Positions 21,988 to 33,839 of a stretch of DNA of 50,908 nt are shown here, one piece after another. Source of the stretch: an uncultured Actinomycetes bacterium. Lineage in GTDB: Bacteria > Actinomycetota > Actinomycetes > S36-B12 > UBA5976. The notes beneath the pieces were generated by a model that worked only from the letters and a program-made list of their open reading frames with translations, was not told the DNA's origin and did no database searches. The stretch spans positions 1-50,908 of the forward strand of contig CAITJH010000017.1 in the NCBI GenBank assembly GCA_903892635.1, written 5' to 3'. Position 1 is the first letter of the stretch, and every line of letters begins with the position of its first letter. The translations under genes were made by a program, and so were the position numbers.

Positions 21988-22689
21988 ATGCAGATTTATA
22001 GCTTTAGCGCAGGTCCATGGCAGACCAACTGCTACATCGTTTCACCCAGCGATGGCAGTGAATGTCTGATTATTGATCCGGGAATGAAAGCCGCAGCACA
22101 GGTGCGCGAAGTTGTCGCTGAACATCACCTCAAGCCAGTGGCAGTGCTAGTTACACACGGTCACATCGATCACATGTGGTCTGTCTTTCCCGTTGCAAGC
22201 GGCTACGGGATTCCCGCTCTGGTTCACCCGAGCGATCGAGCACTGCTCAGCGATCCAGGCTTAGCAATTAGCCCTGAAACCCGCACAGCACTGCCCAGCA
22301 TGATGGACGTAGGCGAAGTCTTTGCAGAACCGGATGACGTCCGCGAAGTGACAGACAACATGACAATCGACATTGCTGGATTCGACATCACGATTCGCCA
22401 TGCACCTGGTCACACAGCAGGGTCAGTTCTCTACGACTTCGCTGCAAGCAGTGGAAGTGATCATCGCAATGTATTCACTGGCGATGTGTTATTTGCTGGT
22501 GCGATTGGACGTACAGATCTACCCAGTGGCTCGCCGTCAGAGATGGACGAATCGTTGCGCAATGTCGTGTTACAGCTCAACAACGACAGTCAAATACTTC
22601 CAGGTCACGGTCCATCAAGCTTTATGAACATCGAACGTGACACTAATCCATACCTACTTCGCATTGCACAAGGACTGTCAGCAACATGA
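21988..22689 (+). CDS. MBL-fold metallo-hydrolase (glyoxalase II-like)
   Basis: VTHGHIDHM, HAPGHTAGSVLY, FTGDVLFAGAIGRTDLP, LPGHGP. Confidence 0.93.
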   Translation: MQIYSFSAGPWQTNCYIVSPSDGSECLIIDPGMKAAAQVREVVAEHHLKPVAVLVTHGHIDHMWSVFPVASGYGIPALVHPSDRALLSDPGLAISPETRTALPSMMDVGEVFAEPDDVREVTDNMTIDIAGFDITIRHAPGHTAGSVLYDFAASSGSDHRNVFTGDVLFAGAIGRTDLPSGSPSEMDESLRNVVLQLNNDSQILPGHGPSSFMNIERDTNPYLLRIAQGLSAT

Positions 22690-23951
22690 CCGACATGTTT
22701 AAAGCCCCCAAAGGTACTTACGATGTCATCCCGCCGTTTTCACAAGTCTGGCGTGCTGTTCGGACGGCACTTTCTACACCACCGATTCTTTCTGGATATG
22801 GCTACATTGAAACGCCTTTGTTTGAAGACACAGCATTGTTTGTTCGCGGTGTCGGTGAATCAACCGATGTTGTATCAAAAGAGATGTACACCTTCGAGGA
22901 TCGTGGTGGTCGAACTCTGACACTTCGTCCTGAGGGAACTGCTGGTGTGCTGCGAGCAATGCTTGAGAACCGAATGGACAGAGGTGCCTTGCCCGCAAAG
23001 GTCTGGTACACCGGCCCGAATTTTCGTTATGAACAGCCCCAATCTGGTCGTTATCGGCAACACACGCAAGTTGGTGTCGAAGCAATTGGCTCGAGTGACC
23101 CCGTGCTTGATGCCGAAGTCATCTGGATGGCTGTCCACGCACAACGCAACTTACTTGGCCTAAAAAACCTTCGACTATTAATTAACTCTCTCGGTTGCCG
23201 AGAATGCCGACCTGCCTACCGTCAAACGCTGACGTCATTTCTAGACACCTTGGATTTAGACGAGCCAACTCGTCATCGCGCAACAATTAATCCACTACGA
23301 GTTCTGGATGACAAGCGTCCTGACGTTCAAGCAATGCTTGTCGACGCACCTCTGATGCCCGATCATCTTTGTGCTGAATGCGCTGAGCACCACACCAAGG
23401 TGCTGTCATACCTTGACGCGCTTGGCGTTGTTTATGAAAAGGCGCCAAGACTTGTTCGAGGACTCGACTACTACGTACGAACAACCTTCGAACTCGTCCA
23501 TGATGGTCTTGGCGCTCAATCCGCCATTGGTGGTGGCGGACGCTATGACGGACTCGTTGAAACTTTAGGTGGCCCAGCAATCGGGGGAATCGGTTTTGGC
23601 CTCGGCGTTGATCGAACCTGCCTTGCAGTTCAAGCCGAGGGGATTGACCTCACTAACACCGAACCACTGAACGTTTTTGTCATTGGACTAGGCGAAGAGT
23701 CGACGATTGCGGCGGTGCGCCTGCTCGGAACAGTTCGCAGCGCCGGCATCAGTGCTGATTACGCTTTTGATGGTCGCAGTATTAAGGCCGCTATGAAGGG
23801 TGCTGACAGAAGCGGGGCCAAAGTTGCCCTCATTCTTGGCCCCGACGAGCTGGCCAACAACTGCGTTATTGTCAAAGACTTGACCACAGGGGAGCAGTCC
23901 ACGACTGCTCTAGACTTGGTTACCGACGCGCTTGTTGCGCGATTCAACTAA
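22686..23951 (+). CDS. hisS: Histidyl-tRNA synthetase
   Basis: PKGTYDVIPP, LRPEGTAGVLRA, LVRGLDYYVRTTFE, GGGGRYDGLVE. Confidence 0.97.
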   Translation: MTDMFKAPKGTYDVIPPFSQVWRAVRTALSTPPILSGYGYIETPLFEDTALFVRGVGESTDVVSKEMYTFEDRGGRTLTLRPEGTAGVLRAMLENRMDRGALPAKVWYTGPNFRYEQPQSGRYRQHTQVGVEAIGSSDPVLDAEVIWMAVHAQRNLLGLKNLRLLINSLGCRECRPAYRQTLTSFLDTLDLDEPTRHRATINPLRVLDDKRPDVQAMLVDAPLMPDHLCAECAEHHTKVLSYLDALGVVYEKAPRLVRGLDYYVRTTFELVHDGLGAQSAIGGGGRYDGLVETLGGPAIGGIGFGLGVDRTCLAVQAEGIDLTNTEPLNVFVIGLGEESTIAAVRLLGTVRSAGISADYAFDGRSIKAAMKGADRSGAKVALILGPDELANNCVIVKDLTTGEQSTTALDLVTDALVARFN

Positions 23952-23966
23952 TACAAAGGGAAGTTC

Positions 23967-25706
23967 ATGCTTCGCACTCGAGAAAGTGGAAGCCTGCGCG
24001 CATCCGACGCAGGTTCGCAAGTCACACTGGCAGGCTGGGTAGCACGTCGCCGCGACCACGGAGGCATTGCCTTCTTGGATCTGCGTGATGCCTCAGGCGT
24101 CGTTCAAGTTGTTGTGAATGACGAGGAAGTTGCCCACGATCTTCGCAATGAATTTTGCTTGCAGATCACTGGTGATGTTCGAGTGCGTCCCGTAGGAAAT
24201 GAAAATTCGGAACTTCCAACTGGAGACATTGAAGTTGTAGCAACAGATGTTGTTGTTTTGAGCAAGAGTGCTCCATTGCCTTTCCCGATCGACGACACAA
24301 TTAATGTCGGCGAAGAGACACGCTTGAAGTATCGCTACTTGGATCTTCGTCGCACATCTGCTGGCAATGCACTTCGTATGCGCAGCGAAGTGAACCGCCT
24401 CGCTCGTGACGTTCTTTCGGCGCGCAACTTTGTTGAAATTGAAACTCCAACCTTGACGCGTTCTACACCTGAAGGCGCTCGTGACTTCCTCGTGCCAGTT
24501 CGTTTGCAACCCGGTCACTGGTACGCACTGCCACAGAGTCCACAGTTGTTCAAACAGTTACTCATGGTTGCTGGCATGGAACGTTACTACCAAATTGCCC
24601 GTTGCTATCGTGACGAAGATTTCCGTAAAGATCGACAGCCAGAATTCACACAGCTCGATATTGAGATGAGCTTCGTTGAGCAAGAAGACATCATCGAAGT
24701 TGGCGAAGCGATTGTGCGCGCTTTGTGGCAAGGAACCGTTGGTTACACAATTGGCGACATTCCGCGTATGACGTACTTCGAGGCAATGGATCGATACGGT
24801 TCAGACAAGCCTGATCTACGTTTTGATTTAGAGCTAACAGAGTGCACTGAATATTTTGCTAACACCGAATTCCGCGTATTCCAAGCCGAATACGTTGGCG
24901 CGGTTGTCATGCCAGGTGGCGCTGATCAACCACGACGAACTTTTGATGCGTGGCAAGACTGGGCCAAGCAGCGTGGAGCAAAGGGTCTTGCTTATGTCAC
25001 ATGGGATGAGAATGGTGAACTAGCTGGTCCAGTCGCCAAGAATCTTTCTGATGCTGAACGTGCCGGTCTTGCAGCGCATGTCGGTGCTAAACCAGGGGAC
25101 TGTGCGTTCTTCGCAGCAGGCAGCAAGAGTGCATCACAGCAACTCCTTGGATCAGTACGTCTAGAAGTTGGCGAACGGTGTGGCCTTATTAATGCCGACG
25201 AATGGTCGTTCTTATGGATCGTTGACGCACCAATGTTCGAAATGACTGACGATGGCTCATGGACTGCTGTTCACCATCCATTTACATCTCCCAATGCTGA
25301 CTGGGTGGATAACTTCGAATCATCACCAGGGGAAGCGCTTGCTTGGGCATACGACATTGTGTGCAATGGCAATGAAATTGGCGGTGGTTCGATCCGTATT
25401 CACCGTGGCGATGTACAGCAGCGCGTATTTACGCTCTTAGGTTTGTCGGAAGAAGAAGCGCAAGAGAAGTTCGGCTTCTTACTCGAGGCTTTTGCTTTCG
25501 GTCCACCACCTCATGGCGGTATTGCATTTGGTTGGGATCGTATCTGCATGTTGCTTTCAGGAGCTAACAGCTTGCGTGACGTTATCGCTTTCCCAAAGAC
25601 TGGCGCCGGTTTTGATCCACTCACAGCAGCGCCAACGCCAATCACTGACCAACAACGTCTTGAAGCAGGCATTGACGCTGACCCATTCGCAGCTGACGAC
25701 GAGTAG
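23967..25706 (+). CDS. aspS: Aspartyl-tRNA synthetase
   Basis: [61 protein letters not shown]. Confidence 0.97.
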   Translation: MLRTRESGSLRASDAGSQVTLAGWVARRRDHGGIAFLDLRDASGVVQVVVNDEEVAHDLRNEFCLQITGDVRVRPVGNENSELPTGDIEVVATDVVVLSKSAPLPFPIDDTINVGEETRLKYRYLDLRRTSAGNALRMRSEVNRLARDVLSARNFVEIETPTLTRSTPEGARDFLVPVRLQPGHWYALPQSPQLFKQLLMVAGMERYYQIARCYRDEDFRKDRQPEFTQLDIEMSFVEQEDIIEVGEAIVRALWQGTVGYTIGDIPRMTYFEAMDRYGSDKPDLRFDLELTECTEYFANTEFRVFQAEYVGAVVMPGGADQPRRTFDAWQDWAKQRGAKGLAYVTWDENGELAGPVAKNLSDAERAGLAAHVGAKPGDCAFFAAGSKSASQQLLGSVRLEVGERCGLINADEWSFLWIVDAPMFEMTDDGSWTAVHHPFTSPNADWVDNFESSPGEALAWAYDIVCNGNEIGGGSIRIHRGDVQQRVFTLLGLSEEEAQEKFGFLLEAFAFGPPPHGGIAFGWDRICMLLSGANSLRDVIAFPKTGAGFDPLTAAPTPITDQQRLEAGIDADPFAADDE

Positions 25707-25711
25707 TCCAC

Positions 25712-27037
25712 GTGACTGCCTCACTTTTCGATAGCGACACCGGTGGCGGTGCCGCGCCATTGGCAGTTCGAATGCGTCCGCGCACTATCGAAGAGTTTGT
25801 CGGTCAAAGTCACGCCTTGACTCAAGGCGGACCTCTTCGGCGCTTGCTAGATACCGAGGCTGATGCTTCGCGATCATCTGTGATTTTGTGGGGACCCCCG
25901 GGCACTGGCAAAACCACGCTTGCTCAATTAATGGCTCGTGCAGGCTCAGCAAAGTTTGTTGAACTCTCGGCAATTACTGCAGGCATCAAAGATGTTCGCG
26001 ATGTCATAACACAAGCTCAAAACGACAAATCGATGTTTGGTCGTGCGACCGTGCTCTTTGTCGACGAGGTTCATCGATTCAACAAGACGCAACAAGATGC
26101 ACTCCTACCAGGCGTTGAAAATGGCTGGGTCACCTTAGTTGCAGCAACAACCGAGAATCCATCCTTCTCCGTTATCTCGCCATTGCTTTCTCGTTCGTTA
26201 CTCATCACACTTCACAGCTTGAACAACGAGGACATTAGCCGCCTCATCGCTCGTGCACTCATCGATGAACGGGGTCTGCGAGGTTCAGTCACGCTGAGTA
26301 ACGAAGCGCGCGACATGATCGTGAGACTCGCAGGCGGCGATGCGCGTCGCGCACTCACAGTTCTTGAAGCAAGCGCAGCTGTTGCATCGCAAAACGACAT
26401 GACAGAAATCACTGATGACCATGTATCGCTGGCTAGCGATCACAACGTCGTTCGATATGACAAGGCTGGCGATCAGCATTACGACGTAGTGAGTGCCTTC
26501 ATTAAAAGTGTTCGAGGCTCTGATGCCGACGCAGCGCTGCATTATTTGGCTCGCATGCTCGAGGCAGGAGAAGATCCGCGATTTATTGCTCGGCGGTTAT
26601 TGATCTTGGCTAGCGAAGATATTGGCCTTGCCGATAACTCGATGTTGACTCTGGCGCAGTCGGCGGCGCAAACGGTGGCATTCATCGGCATGCCCGAGGC
26701 CCGAATAACACTTGGTCACGTCACGATTGCGATGGCGCTGGCACCGAAATCTAACGCCGCTTATCTAGCAATGGACGCCGCGATCGCCGATGTTCGTATC
26801 CGAGACATAGGTGCAGTACCTGCACATCTTCGAGATAGTCATTACGCACGAGCTGGCGATCTTGGACATGGAGTTGGCTACATCTACCCGCACGATCTTG
26901 CCGAAGGTATAGCCTCTCAGGAGTATTTGCCCGAATCACTGCGAACTGCGCGCTATTACCAGCCATCGGGACGAGGCGCCGAAGCAACTTCTCAGACGCT
27001 GTGGGACCGAATTCGTGGACTCCTTGGTCGCAGTTAA
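25712..27037 (+). CDS. rarA: Replication-associated recombination protein A (RarA/MgsA AAA ATPase)
   Basis: RPRTIEEFVGQSHAL, ILWGPPGTGKTTLAQL, FVDEVHRFNKTQQDALLPGVE. Confidence 0.95.
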   Translation: MTASLFDSDTGGGAAPLAVRMRPRTIEEFVGQSHALTQGGPLRRLLDTEADASRSSVILWGPPGTGKTTLAQLMARAGSAKFVELSAITAGIKDVRDVITQAQNDKSMFGRATVLFVDEVHRFNKTQQDALLPGVENGWVTLVAATTENPSFSVISPLLSRSLLITLHSLNNEDISRLIARALIDERGLRGSVTLSNEARDMIVRLAGGDARRALTVLEASAAVASQNDMTEITDDHVSLASDHNVVRYDKAGDQHYDVVSAFIKSVRGSDADAALHYLARMLEAGEDPRFIARRLLILASEDIGLADNSMLTLAQSAAQTVAFIGMPEARITLGHVTIAMALAPKSNAAYLAMDAAIADVRIRDIGAVPAHLRDSHYARAGDLGHGVGYIYPHDLAEGIASQEYLPESLRTARYYQPSGRGAEATSQTLWDRIRGLLGRS

Positions 27038-27090
27038 GCCAATGTTCGTTAGTCTTTAGCGATACACATTTGTCACGAGAGGGGCTAACC

Positions 27091-29751
27091 ATGGATTCCG
27101 CCGAAATTCGCCAAAAGTTTTTGGATTACTTCGCGGCCAATGGCCACACTGTCGTGCCAAGTGCCAGTTTGTTACTTGACGATCCCACTTTGCTCTTTGT
27201 CAACGCGGGCATGGTGCCTTTCAAACCTTATTTTCTCGGAGAAGCAGCGCCGCCACATGCGCGTGCAACGAGTGTTCAGAAAGTTGTCCGAACACTCGAT
27301 ATTGAAGAAGTTGGCAAGACCACTCGCCATGCTTCGTTCTTTCAAATGTGTGGCAATTTTTCTTTTGGCGATTACTTCAAGCATGAAGCCATCCCATTTG
27401 CTTGGGAATTGCTGACGAAGCCGCAATCGGACGGTGGCTATGGCTTTCCAGAAGACAAGCTGTGGGTCACGGTCTATCTGGATGACGATGAAGCAATCGA
27501 CATTTGGCACAAACAAGTCGGAGTGCCGCTAGATCGAATTCAGCGACGCGGCATGGCCGATAACTTTTGGTCAATGGGTGTGCCAGGACCATGCGGACCG
27601 TGTTCTGAAATTTACTACGATCGTGGGCCAGAACACGGACGTGATGGCGGACCTGTCGCCGACGAGGACCGCTACTTAGAAATCTGGAACCTCGTATTTA
27701 TGCAGTTCGAACGAGCAGGTGGCCCAGGTAAAGAAGGCTACGAAATTCTCGGCGAGCTTCCTGCAAAAAACATTGATACCGGCATGGGTCTTGAACGCAT
27801 GGCTGCACTCTTGCAAGGCGTCGACAACATCTACGAGATTGATACCACGCGCATCATTCTTGATCGTGCCAGCGAATTAACTGGTGCTCGTTATGGATCG
27901 AACACCAAAACTGACGTATCACTACGCGTTATTGCTGATCATGCTCGAACCTGTGCATTTCTGATTGGTGATGGCGTTTTGCCAGGCAACGAAGGTCGGG
28001 GATACGTACTGCGACGAATACTTCGTCGGGTGGTGCGCAACATGCGACTTCTTGGAGCTCACGAGCCGACCATGGCAGAACTCATTGATGCAAGCATCAC
28101 AGCGATGGCGCCACAGTATCCCGAACTGCTTACCGACAAGGGCCGTATTACTTCTATCGCTGTTGCCGAAGAAGAATCTTTCTTACAAACCCTTGAACGT
28201 GGTACGACCATGTTTGATTTGGCTGTTAAAGATCTCAAGGCAAGCAAGTCTCCAGTACTTACTGGTGATTCTGCATTTGCACTGCACGACACCTTTGGTT
28301 TTCCAATCGACTTGACGCTCGAAATGGCAGCGGAACAGGGCGTCAAAGTTGACGAGGAGGGTTTTCGCGCTCTTATGCAAGAACAGCGCAGTCGCGCAAA
28401 GGCAGATTCAGTAGCCCGCAAGAGTGGCGTCGCTGCGGTAACTACATATCGCGACATTATGGGTCGCTCAGGCGTCACCTCATTCCTTGGATATTCCGAA
28501 ACGCAATCAGAAGGAACTATCACAGGCATCATCGTCGACGGTAACGATGTCACACATGCTCGTGAAGGTGACGAAGTTGAAGTCTTGATTGATCGCACCC
28601 CGTTCTATGCCGAAAGCGGTGGCCAACTTGCCGATCATGGCATCATCACGCTTGATGACGGAACCTGCGTTGAAATTGTCGACGTTCAAAAACCTGTCCC
28701 GGGCTTATTCGTCCATCGAGGAAAAGTTACTAAGGGTTCGCTCGAGGTAGGCGCTCATGCTGTTGGCCAAGTTGACGTTCAGCGTCGACTTGCAATTTCG
28801 CGTGCTCATACCGCAACGCACATGGTGCACAAGGCATTTCGCGAGGCACTTGGTGAAACAGCAACTCAGATGGGTTCGGAAAATTCACCAGGCCGTCTCC
28901 GTTTCGATTTTCCCAGTGCCGGCGCTGTTCCTCAATCAGTGATGAATGATGTGGAGTCTCGGGTCAATGAACTGCTGATTCAGGATCTGCTCGTAACTGC
29001 CGAAATATTGACTCAAGAGCAAGCGCGTAAAACTGGCGCGATGGCGTTGTTTGGTGAAAAGTACGGCGACGAAGTTCGCGTTGTTTCAGTTGGAGACTGG
29101 GCTCGAGAACTCTGCGGGGGTACACACACTTCCAGCACTGGTCAACTTGGCGTGGTGTCGTTCCTCTCAGAGGGTTCGATCGGTGCAGGCGTGCGACGAG
29201 TCGAAGCTTTAGTCGGTGCGGATGCTTATCGCTACCTTGCTCGAGAGCGGGCAATCGTTGCACAACTCGCAGACATGGCGAAGGCGCGTCCTGAAGAATT
29301 ACCAGATCGAATTGGCAAGATGATGGAACGCCTGCGAAATGCCGAAAGAGAGATCAACAAAGTAAAAAGTGCGGCGTTGATGAATGATATCGCCGGCCTC
29401 TTAGGCACACCAACTGAAGCTGGAACAGTGAAGCTGTACCGATTTGTTGCTCCTTCTGGCACTGAGGCTGCTCAACTCCGCGATATCGTGACCTCGGCAA
29501 AGAGCAAAATCTCACATGACAATTACGTTCTTGTTGGTGCTGTCATCGACGATGACAATGTGAGTGTTGTTGCTGCTACAGATGCAGCTGCGCGGGACAA
29601 CGGCGCGAGCGCTAATGCAGTTTTGCAGTCATTGTTGCCATCCATTGATGGACGTGGCGGAGGCAATGCTGAAATGGCACAGGGTGGCGGAACCTCGATT
29701 TCAGGTCTTGATAACGGATTCGAAGCGGTACTTCACACCCTCAAGGCTTAA
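27091..29751 (+). CDS. alaS: Alanyl-tRNA synthetase
   Basis: FVNAGMVPFKPYFLG, NFSFGDYFK, ELCGGTHTSSTGQLG; start trimmed to ATG 27091. Confidence 0.98.
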   Translation: MDSAEIRQKFLDYFAANGHTVVPSASLLLDDPTLLFVNAGMVPFKPYFLGEAAPPHARATSVQKVVRTLDIEEVGKTTRHASFFQMCGNFSFGDYFKHEAIPFAWELLTKPQSDGGYGFPEDKLWVTVYLDDDEAIDIWHKQVGVPLDRIQRRGMADNFWSMGVPGPCGPCSEIYYDRGPEHGRDGGPVADEDRYLEIWNLVFMQFERAGGPGKEGYEILGELPAKNIDTGMGLERMAALLQGVDNIYEIDTTRIILDRASELTGARYGSNTKTDVSLRVIADHARTCAFLIGDGVLPGNEGRGYVLRRILRRVVRNMRLLGAHEPTMAELIDASITAMAPQYPELLTDKGRITSIAVAEEESFLQTLERGTTMFDLAVKDLKASKSPVLTGDSAFALHDTFGFPIDLTLEMAAEQGVKVDEEGFRALMQEQRSRAKADSVARKSGVAAVTTYRDIMGRSGVTSFLGYSETQSEGTITGIIVDGNDVTHAREGDEVEVLIDRTPFYAESGGQLADHGIITLDDGTCVEIVDVQKPVPGLFVHRGKVTKGSLEVGAHAVGQVDVQRRLAISRAHTATHMVHKAFREALGETATQMGSENSPGRLRFDFPSAGAVPQSVMNDVESRVNELLIQDLLVTAEILTQEQARKTGAMALFGEKYGDEVRVVSVGDWARELCGGTHTSSTGQLGVVSFLSEGSIGAGVRRVEALVGADAYRYLARERAIVAQLADMAKARPEELPDRIGKMMERLRNAEREINKVKSAALMNDIAGLLGTPTEAGTVKLYRFVAPSGTEAAQLRDIVTSAKSKISHDNYVLVGAVIDDDNVSVVAATDAAARDNGASANAVLQSLLPSIDGRGGGNAEMAQGGGTSISGLDNGFEAVLHTLKA

Positions 29752-29752
29752 A

Positions 29753-30202
29753 GTGCAGCGCGGAGTTCGGATCGGAATCGATGTTGGCAAGAGCCGCATC
29801 GGATTAGCACGAACAGACCCCGATGCGACGATGGCTTTGCCGGTCGCCACAGTAGCAATGACAGATACCGCTGTACAAGAAATTTCACGCACTATTGCGG
29901 AATATGAACCGATCGTTATTTATGTTGGGCTTCCGCTTTCACTGAACGCAGAGCACACACAATCGACTCAATTTGCCATAGATTTTGCCCAGCAACTGGC
30001 TCACATATCTGAAGCACCTGTTCGATTGGTTGATGAACGACTTTCCACAGTGTCTGCTGCATCTACCCTGCGAGCGACAGGTCATACGGCACAATCAAGT
30101 AAGGGCATCATTGATCAAGCCGCAGCCGTGGTCATCCTTGAGCACGCCCTCGATGTAGAGGCGAAACAAAACACCTTTGCTGGTCAACCTGTAGGAGAGT
30201 AG
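29753..30202 (+). CDS. ruvX: Holliday junction resolvase-like RuvX/YqgF
   Basis: RIGIDVGKSRIGLARTD, VYVGLPLSL, VDERLSTVSA; start trimmed to GTG 29753. Confidence 0.93.
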   Translation: MQRGVRIGIDVGKSRIGLARTDPDATMALPVATVAMTDTAVQEISRTIAEYEPIVIYVGLPLSLNAEHTQSTQFAIDFAQQLAHISEAPVRLVDERLSTVSAASTLRATGHTAQSSKGIIDQAAAVVILEHALDVEAKQNTFAGQPVGE

Positions 30203-30204
30203 CC

Positions 30205-31326
30205 GTGAGCAACTTGGACATCTTTTCAGAGTCGCCAAATCCGGACAAAGGTTCCCGCAAATCACCTCAGCCAACTCGCCGAGGGCGATCAGTTCTCGCC
30301 ATTGTTTTAGTTGTTGCACTTGTCGTTGGATCAATTGCAATTGCAGTACCAAAAGTCCTCAAGCATTTTTCGGGACCAGCAGACTTTTCAGGCAATGGCA
30401 CGTCAGCAGTTTCGATCCAGATCACATCTGGCGAGACCCTCGCACAAATTGGAAACATGCTCAAAGCTAAAGGCGTAGTCGCTTCGGTCGATGCGTTCAC
30501 TCAAGCAGCAGCAAACAACAGCGACAGCTCAAAAATCCAACCAGGTTTTTACAACGTCAAACTTGGAATGTCTGCAAGTTCAGCCATCACAACATTGCTC
30601 GATCCTACAAGCCGCAATGTCAATCGAGTGACAATTCCTGAGGGCAAAAGAGTATCTTGGATCATCGACACGCTCGCAGCCAAGACATCACTACCTAAGT
30701 CTGATTTTGTTGCGGCCCTGAAAGACTCGACCGCCTTGGGATTGCCAGATTATGCAAAAGGTAATCCTGAAGGATTCTTATTTCCAGCGACTTACGACAT
30801 CGCTCCAGATGCCACCGCTGCATCCATCCTGAAACAAATGGTTGACAAATACAACGAAGTTTCCACGTCACTCGATTTGTCGACAAAGGCTGCCGCTATG
30901 GGAATGACTCCACAACAAATCGTTACCATCGCATCGCTACTTCAAGTGGAAGGCCATCCACGAGACTTCACAAAGGTGGCACGCGTTGTCTACAACCGCT
31001 TAGCAAAACCGATGCGACTGGAGTTTGATTCAACCGTGAATTACGGCCTCAGTAAAACGGACATCATCTTGACTACTGCTCAATTGGCGCAAGATACGCC
31101 TTACAACACCTATCTTCACGATGGACTCACACCGTCGCCAATTGATAATCCTGGAGCGGATGCCATTAAGGCAGCGTTAAATCCTGCAACGGGGGACTGG
31201 CTCTACTTCACAACAGTGAATCTCGATACCCAGGAAACGAAATTCGCCACAACTTATTCCGACTTCTTGACGATCAAGAATGAATTTTTGTCTTGGTGTT
31301 CCAGCAATCCTGGTAAGTGTTCGTAA
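30205..31326 (+). CDS. mltG: Endolytic transglycosylase MltG
   Basis: Single TM, VTIPEGKRVSWIIDTL, IASLLQVEGHPRDFTKVARVVYNRL, YNTYLHDGLTPSPIDNPG. Confidence 0.95.
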   Translation: MSNLDIFSESPNPDKGSRKSPQPTRRGRSVLAIVLVVALVVGSIAIAVPKVLKHFSGPADFSGNGTSAVSIQITSGETLAQIGNMLKAKGVVASVDAFTQAAANNSDSSKIQPGFYNVKLGMSASSAITTLLDPTSRNVNRVTIPEGKRVSWIIDTLAAKTSLPKSDFVAALKDSTALGLPDYAKGNPEGFLFPATYDIAPDATAASILKQMVDKYNEVSTSLDLSTKAAAMGMTPQQIVTIASLLQVEGHPRDFTKVARVVYNRLAKPMRLEFDSTVNYGLSKTDIILTTAQLAQDTPYNTYLHDGLTPSPIDNPGADAIKAALNPATGDWLYFTTVNLDTQETKFATTYSDFLTIKNEFLSWCSSNPGKCS

Positions 31327-32126
31327 TGCATGCTGCTGTATTAGGAAGCCCGATTTCGCACTCGCTATCTCCAGTGCTTCATCGAGCTGCTTATTCCGAA
31401 TTAGGTCTGGCACACGATTACCAGGCAATCGAAGTAACAAAAGAAACCTTTGTGGATTTTGTTAAAGGTTGTGACGATACATGGCTCGGGTTGTCGCTCA
31501 CCATGCCGCTGAAGGAAGTCGCCTTCGATGTGGCTGAAGAAGTGTCTCCTGTTGCCCTGCTGTCGCGCTCAATTAACACCCTAATTTTTAACGAAAAGCT
31601 CGTAGCCGACAACACTGATGTCACGGGGATTGTTCATGCCGTGCGCGAAATGACATCTCATGATTTAACGCACATGGTAATTTTTGGATCTGGTGCGACT
31701 GCTCGCTCAAGCATTCTTGCTGCCAATCAACTCGGAATATCGACAATTCACACCGTTGCCCGTAACCATTCAGCGATCGCCGAGTGCCAAGCCATCGCAA
31801 CAAAACTTGGCATTACACTCATCGACGCATCCTTGCGCGACATAACTTTCACACCACAGACTTTGACGGTAAATACGACACCCGCGGGAGTAGGAGACAC
31901 CCTCGCTGATGCAGTGATTGATCCAACAGGACCAATGCTGGACGTTATTTATCACCCTTGGCCTACAGCGCTTGGTCAGCGGTGGCACGATGCTCAGAGC
32001 ATCGCTATACCGGGCTATCTCATGTTGCTTCATCAAGCCGCAAAACAAGTGGAGTTGATGACTGGCCAAGAAGCACCACTTCACGCCATGCGCACAGCGC
32101 TTATGGACGCCTTAGCGAGTCGTTAA
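31326..32126 (+). CDS. aroE: Shikimate dehydrogenase
   Basis: AVLGSPISHSLSPVLHRAAY, LTMPLKE, GSGATARS; start trimmed to ATG 31326 (TAATG overlap). Confidence 0.92.
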   Translation: MHAAVLGSPISHSLSPVLHRAAYSELGLAHDYQAIEVTKETFVDFVKGCDDTWLGLSLTMPLKEVAFDVAEEVSPVALLSRSINTLIFNEKLVADNTDVTGIVHAVREMTSHDLTHMVIFGSGATARSSILAANQLGISTIHTVARNHSAIAECQAIATKLGITLIDASLRDITFTPQTLTVNTTPAGVGDTLADAVIDPTGPMLDVIYHPWPTALGQRWHDAQSIAIPGYLMLLHQAAKQVELMTGQEAPLHAMRTALMDALASR

Positions 32127-32129
32127 TTC

Positions 32130-32624
32130 GTGGACTCCTTGCTCATTACTCTTTCGCTTTTAGCACTTGGCGCTCCAGCGATAACAGTTGCCAGCTACGG
32201 AACCTGGCTATCCGTTTACGACATTCGCCATCATCGACTTCCGAATAAACACGTCCTGGCAATGACGCTCATTGTGTTGGCCTTCGAAATATTTCTATGC
32301 CTTGCCGCATCGCAGTGGTCGCCATTTATTTCTGCGTTGCGAGTTGCTCTGACCTTGCTGGCAATCTACGGCACCTTGTTTCTCATCAGTCGTGGACAGC
32401 TAGGCATGGGAGACGTTAAATACTCAGTACCAACTGGTTTGGCACTTGGCTTTTATAGTCCGCACGGAGCAATTAATTGCGTCACGCTCACTTTTGTTTT
32501 GGCGGGAATCGTTTCCTTGATTGGAATGCTCACAAAAAGACTAACTCGCGAGTCTCGCATGGCATTTGGACCGTACATGACGATAGCCACCGTAGCGATA
32601 ATTGCAATAAGTGCTCCAAATTAG
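32130..32624 (+). CDS. Prepilin peptidase-like A24 family protein
   Basis: YDIRHHRLPNKHVL and GQLGMGDVKYSVPTGLALGFY aspartate motifs; hydrophobic. Confidence 0.82.
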   Translation: MDSLLITLSLLALGAPAITVASYGTWLSVYDIRHHRLPNKHVLAMTLIVLAFEIFLCLAASQWSPFISALRVALTLLAIYGTLFLISRGQLGMGDVKYSVPTGLALGFYSPHGAINCVTLTFVLAGIVSLIGMLTKRLTRESRMAFGPYMTIATVAIIAISAPN

Positions 32625-32657
32625 CCCTGATCCCTTCCTGCGTGAAAGAATAAGTAC

Positions 32658-33839
32658 ATGTTGAGATGGCTGACCGCAGGTGAATCGCATGGCCAGTCAC
32701 TGACTGGTGTTATTGATGGGTTGCCCGCAGGTGTGACTTGCACGACTGCTGACATCACCGAAGCACTTGCTCGACGCCGACTTGGCTTTGGTCGCGGTGC
32801 TCGCATGAAGTTTGAGCAAGACGTCGTCACAATTACTGGCGGAATTCGCCACGGAAAAACAATGGGTGGACCTATTGCAGTCTCCATTGCAAACTCCGAA
32901 TGGCCAAAATGGGATGTCGTGATGTCGGCTGATCCAGTAGCCGAGGAAGAACTCGAGAACATAGCTCGAAGCGCTCCGTTAACACGTCCTCGACCAGGTC
33001 ACGCAGACCTTGCCGGAATGCAAAAATTCGGCCTAGATGATATTCGACCAATTCTTGAGCGAGCCAGTGCCCGCGAAACCGCTGCACGTGTAGCGCTTGG
33101 TGAAATTGCTAAAAAGTTTCTTGAACAGGCTGCCGGCATTCACGTACTAAGCCACGTTGTTTCAATTGGCCCAATTGAAACTGATACTGACCAACTTCCT
33201 GAAATCTCTGACCTCGCCTCAATTGATGAAGACCCAGTTCGTTGTTTCTCCGCGAGTGCAAGCGAGAAAATGCAGGAAGAGATTCGAAATGCTCATTCCG
33301 ATGGCGACACAATCGGTGGGGTAGTAGAAGTTCTTGCCTACAACCTTCCGGTTGGTCTGGGATCGCACACGCACTGGGATCGACGCCTTGATAGCAAACT
33401 CGCTGCCGCCCTAATGGGCATTCAAGCGATCAAGGGCGTTGAAGTAGGAGATGGATTCGAAACTGCTCGTCGCCGTGGTACGCAGGCACACGATGAGATC
33501 TTCAACGATAACGGTGAGCTCAAACGACGTACTGGTCGTGCAGGTGGTACCGAGGGCGGCATGAGCACGGGTGACGTACTTCGGGTGCGAGCAGCCATGA
33601 AGCCAATTTCAACGGTGCCGAAAGCCCTCGAGACAGTAGACGTAGCTACTGGTGAGTCAGCCGTCGCTATCAATCAGAGATCGGACGCTTGTGCAGTTCC
33701 TGCTGCCGGAGTAGTTGCTGAGGCCATGGTGGCTCTCGTTCTAGCCGAAGCACTGCTCGATAAATTTGGTGGCGACAACGTTTCCGAAACTTCCCGCAAT
33801 GTGAATGCCTACCGAGAAAGCATTGGTCGGTCGCTATGA
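32658..33839 (+). CDS. aroC: Chorismate synthase
   Basis: [55 protein letters not shown]. Confidence 0.98.
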   Translation: MLRWLTAGESHGQSLTGVIDGLPAGVTCTTADITEALARRRLGFGRGARMKFEQDVVTITGGIRHGKTMGGPIAVSIANSEWPKWDVVMSADPVAEEELENIARSAPLTRPRPGHADLAGMQKFGLDDIRPILERASARETAARVALGEIAKKFLEQAAGIHVLSHVVSIGPIETDTDQLPEISDLASIDEDPVRCFSASASEKMQEEIRNAHSDGDTIGGVVEVLAYNLPVGLGSHTHWDRRLDSKLAAALMGIQAIKGVEVGDGFETARRRGTQAHDEIFNDNGELKRRTGRAGGTEGGMSTGDVLRVRAAMKPISTVPKALETVDVATGESAVAINQRSDACAVPAAGVVAEAMVALVLAEALLDKFGGDNVSETSRNVNAYRESIGRSL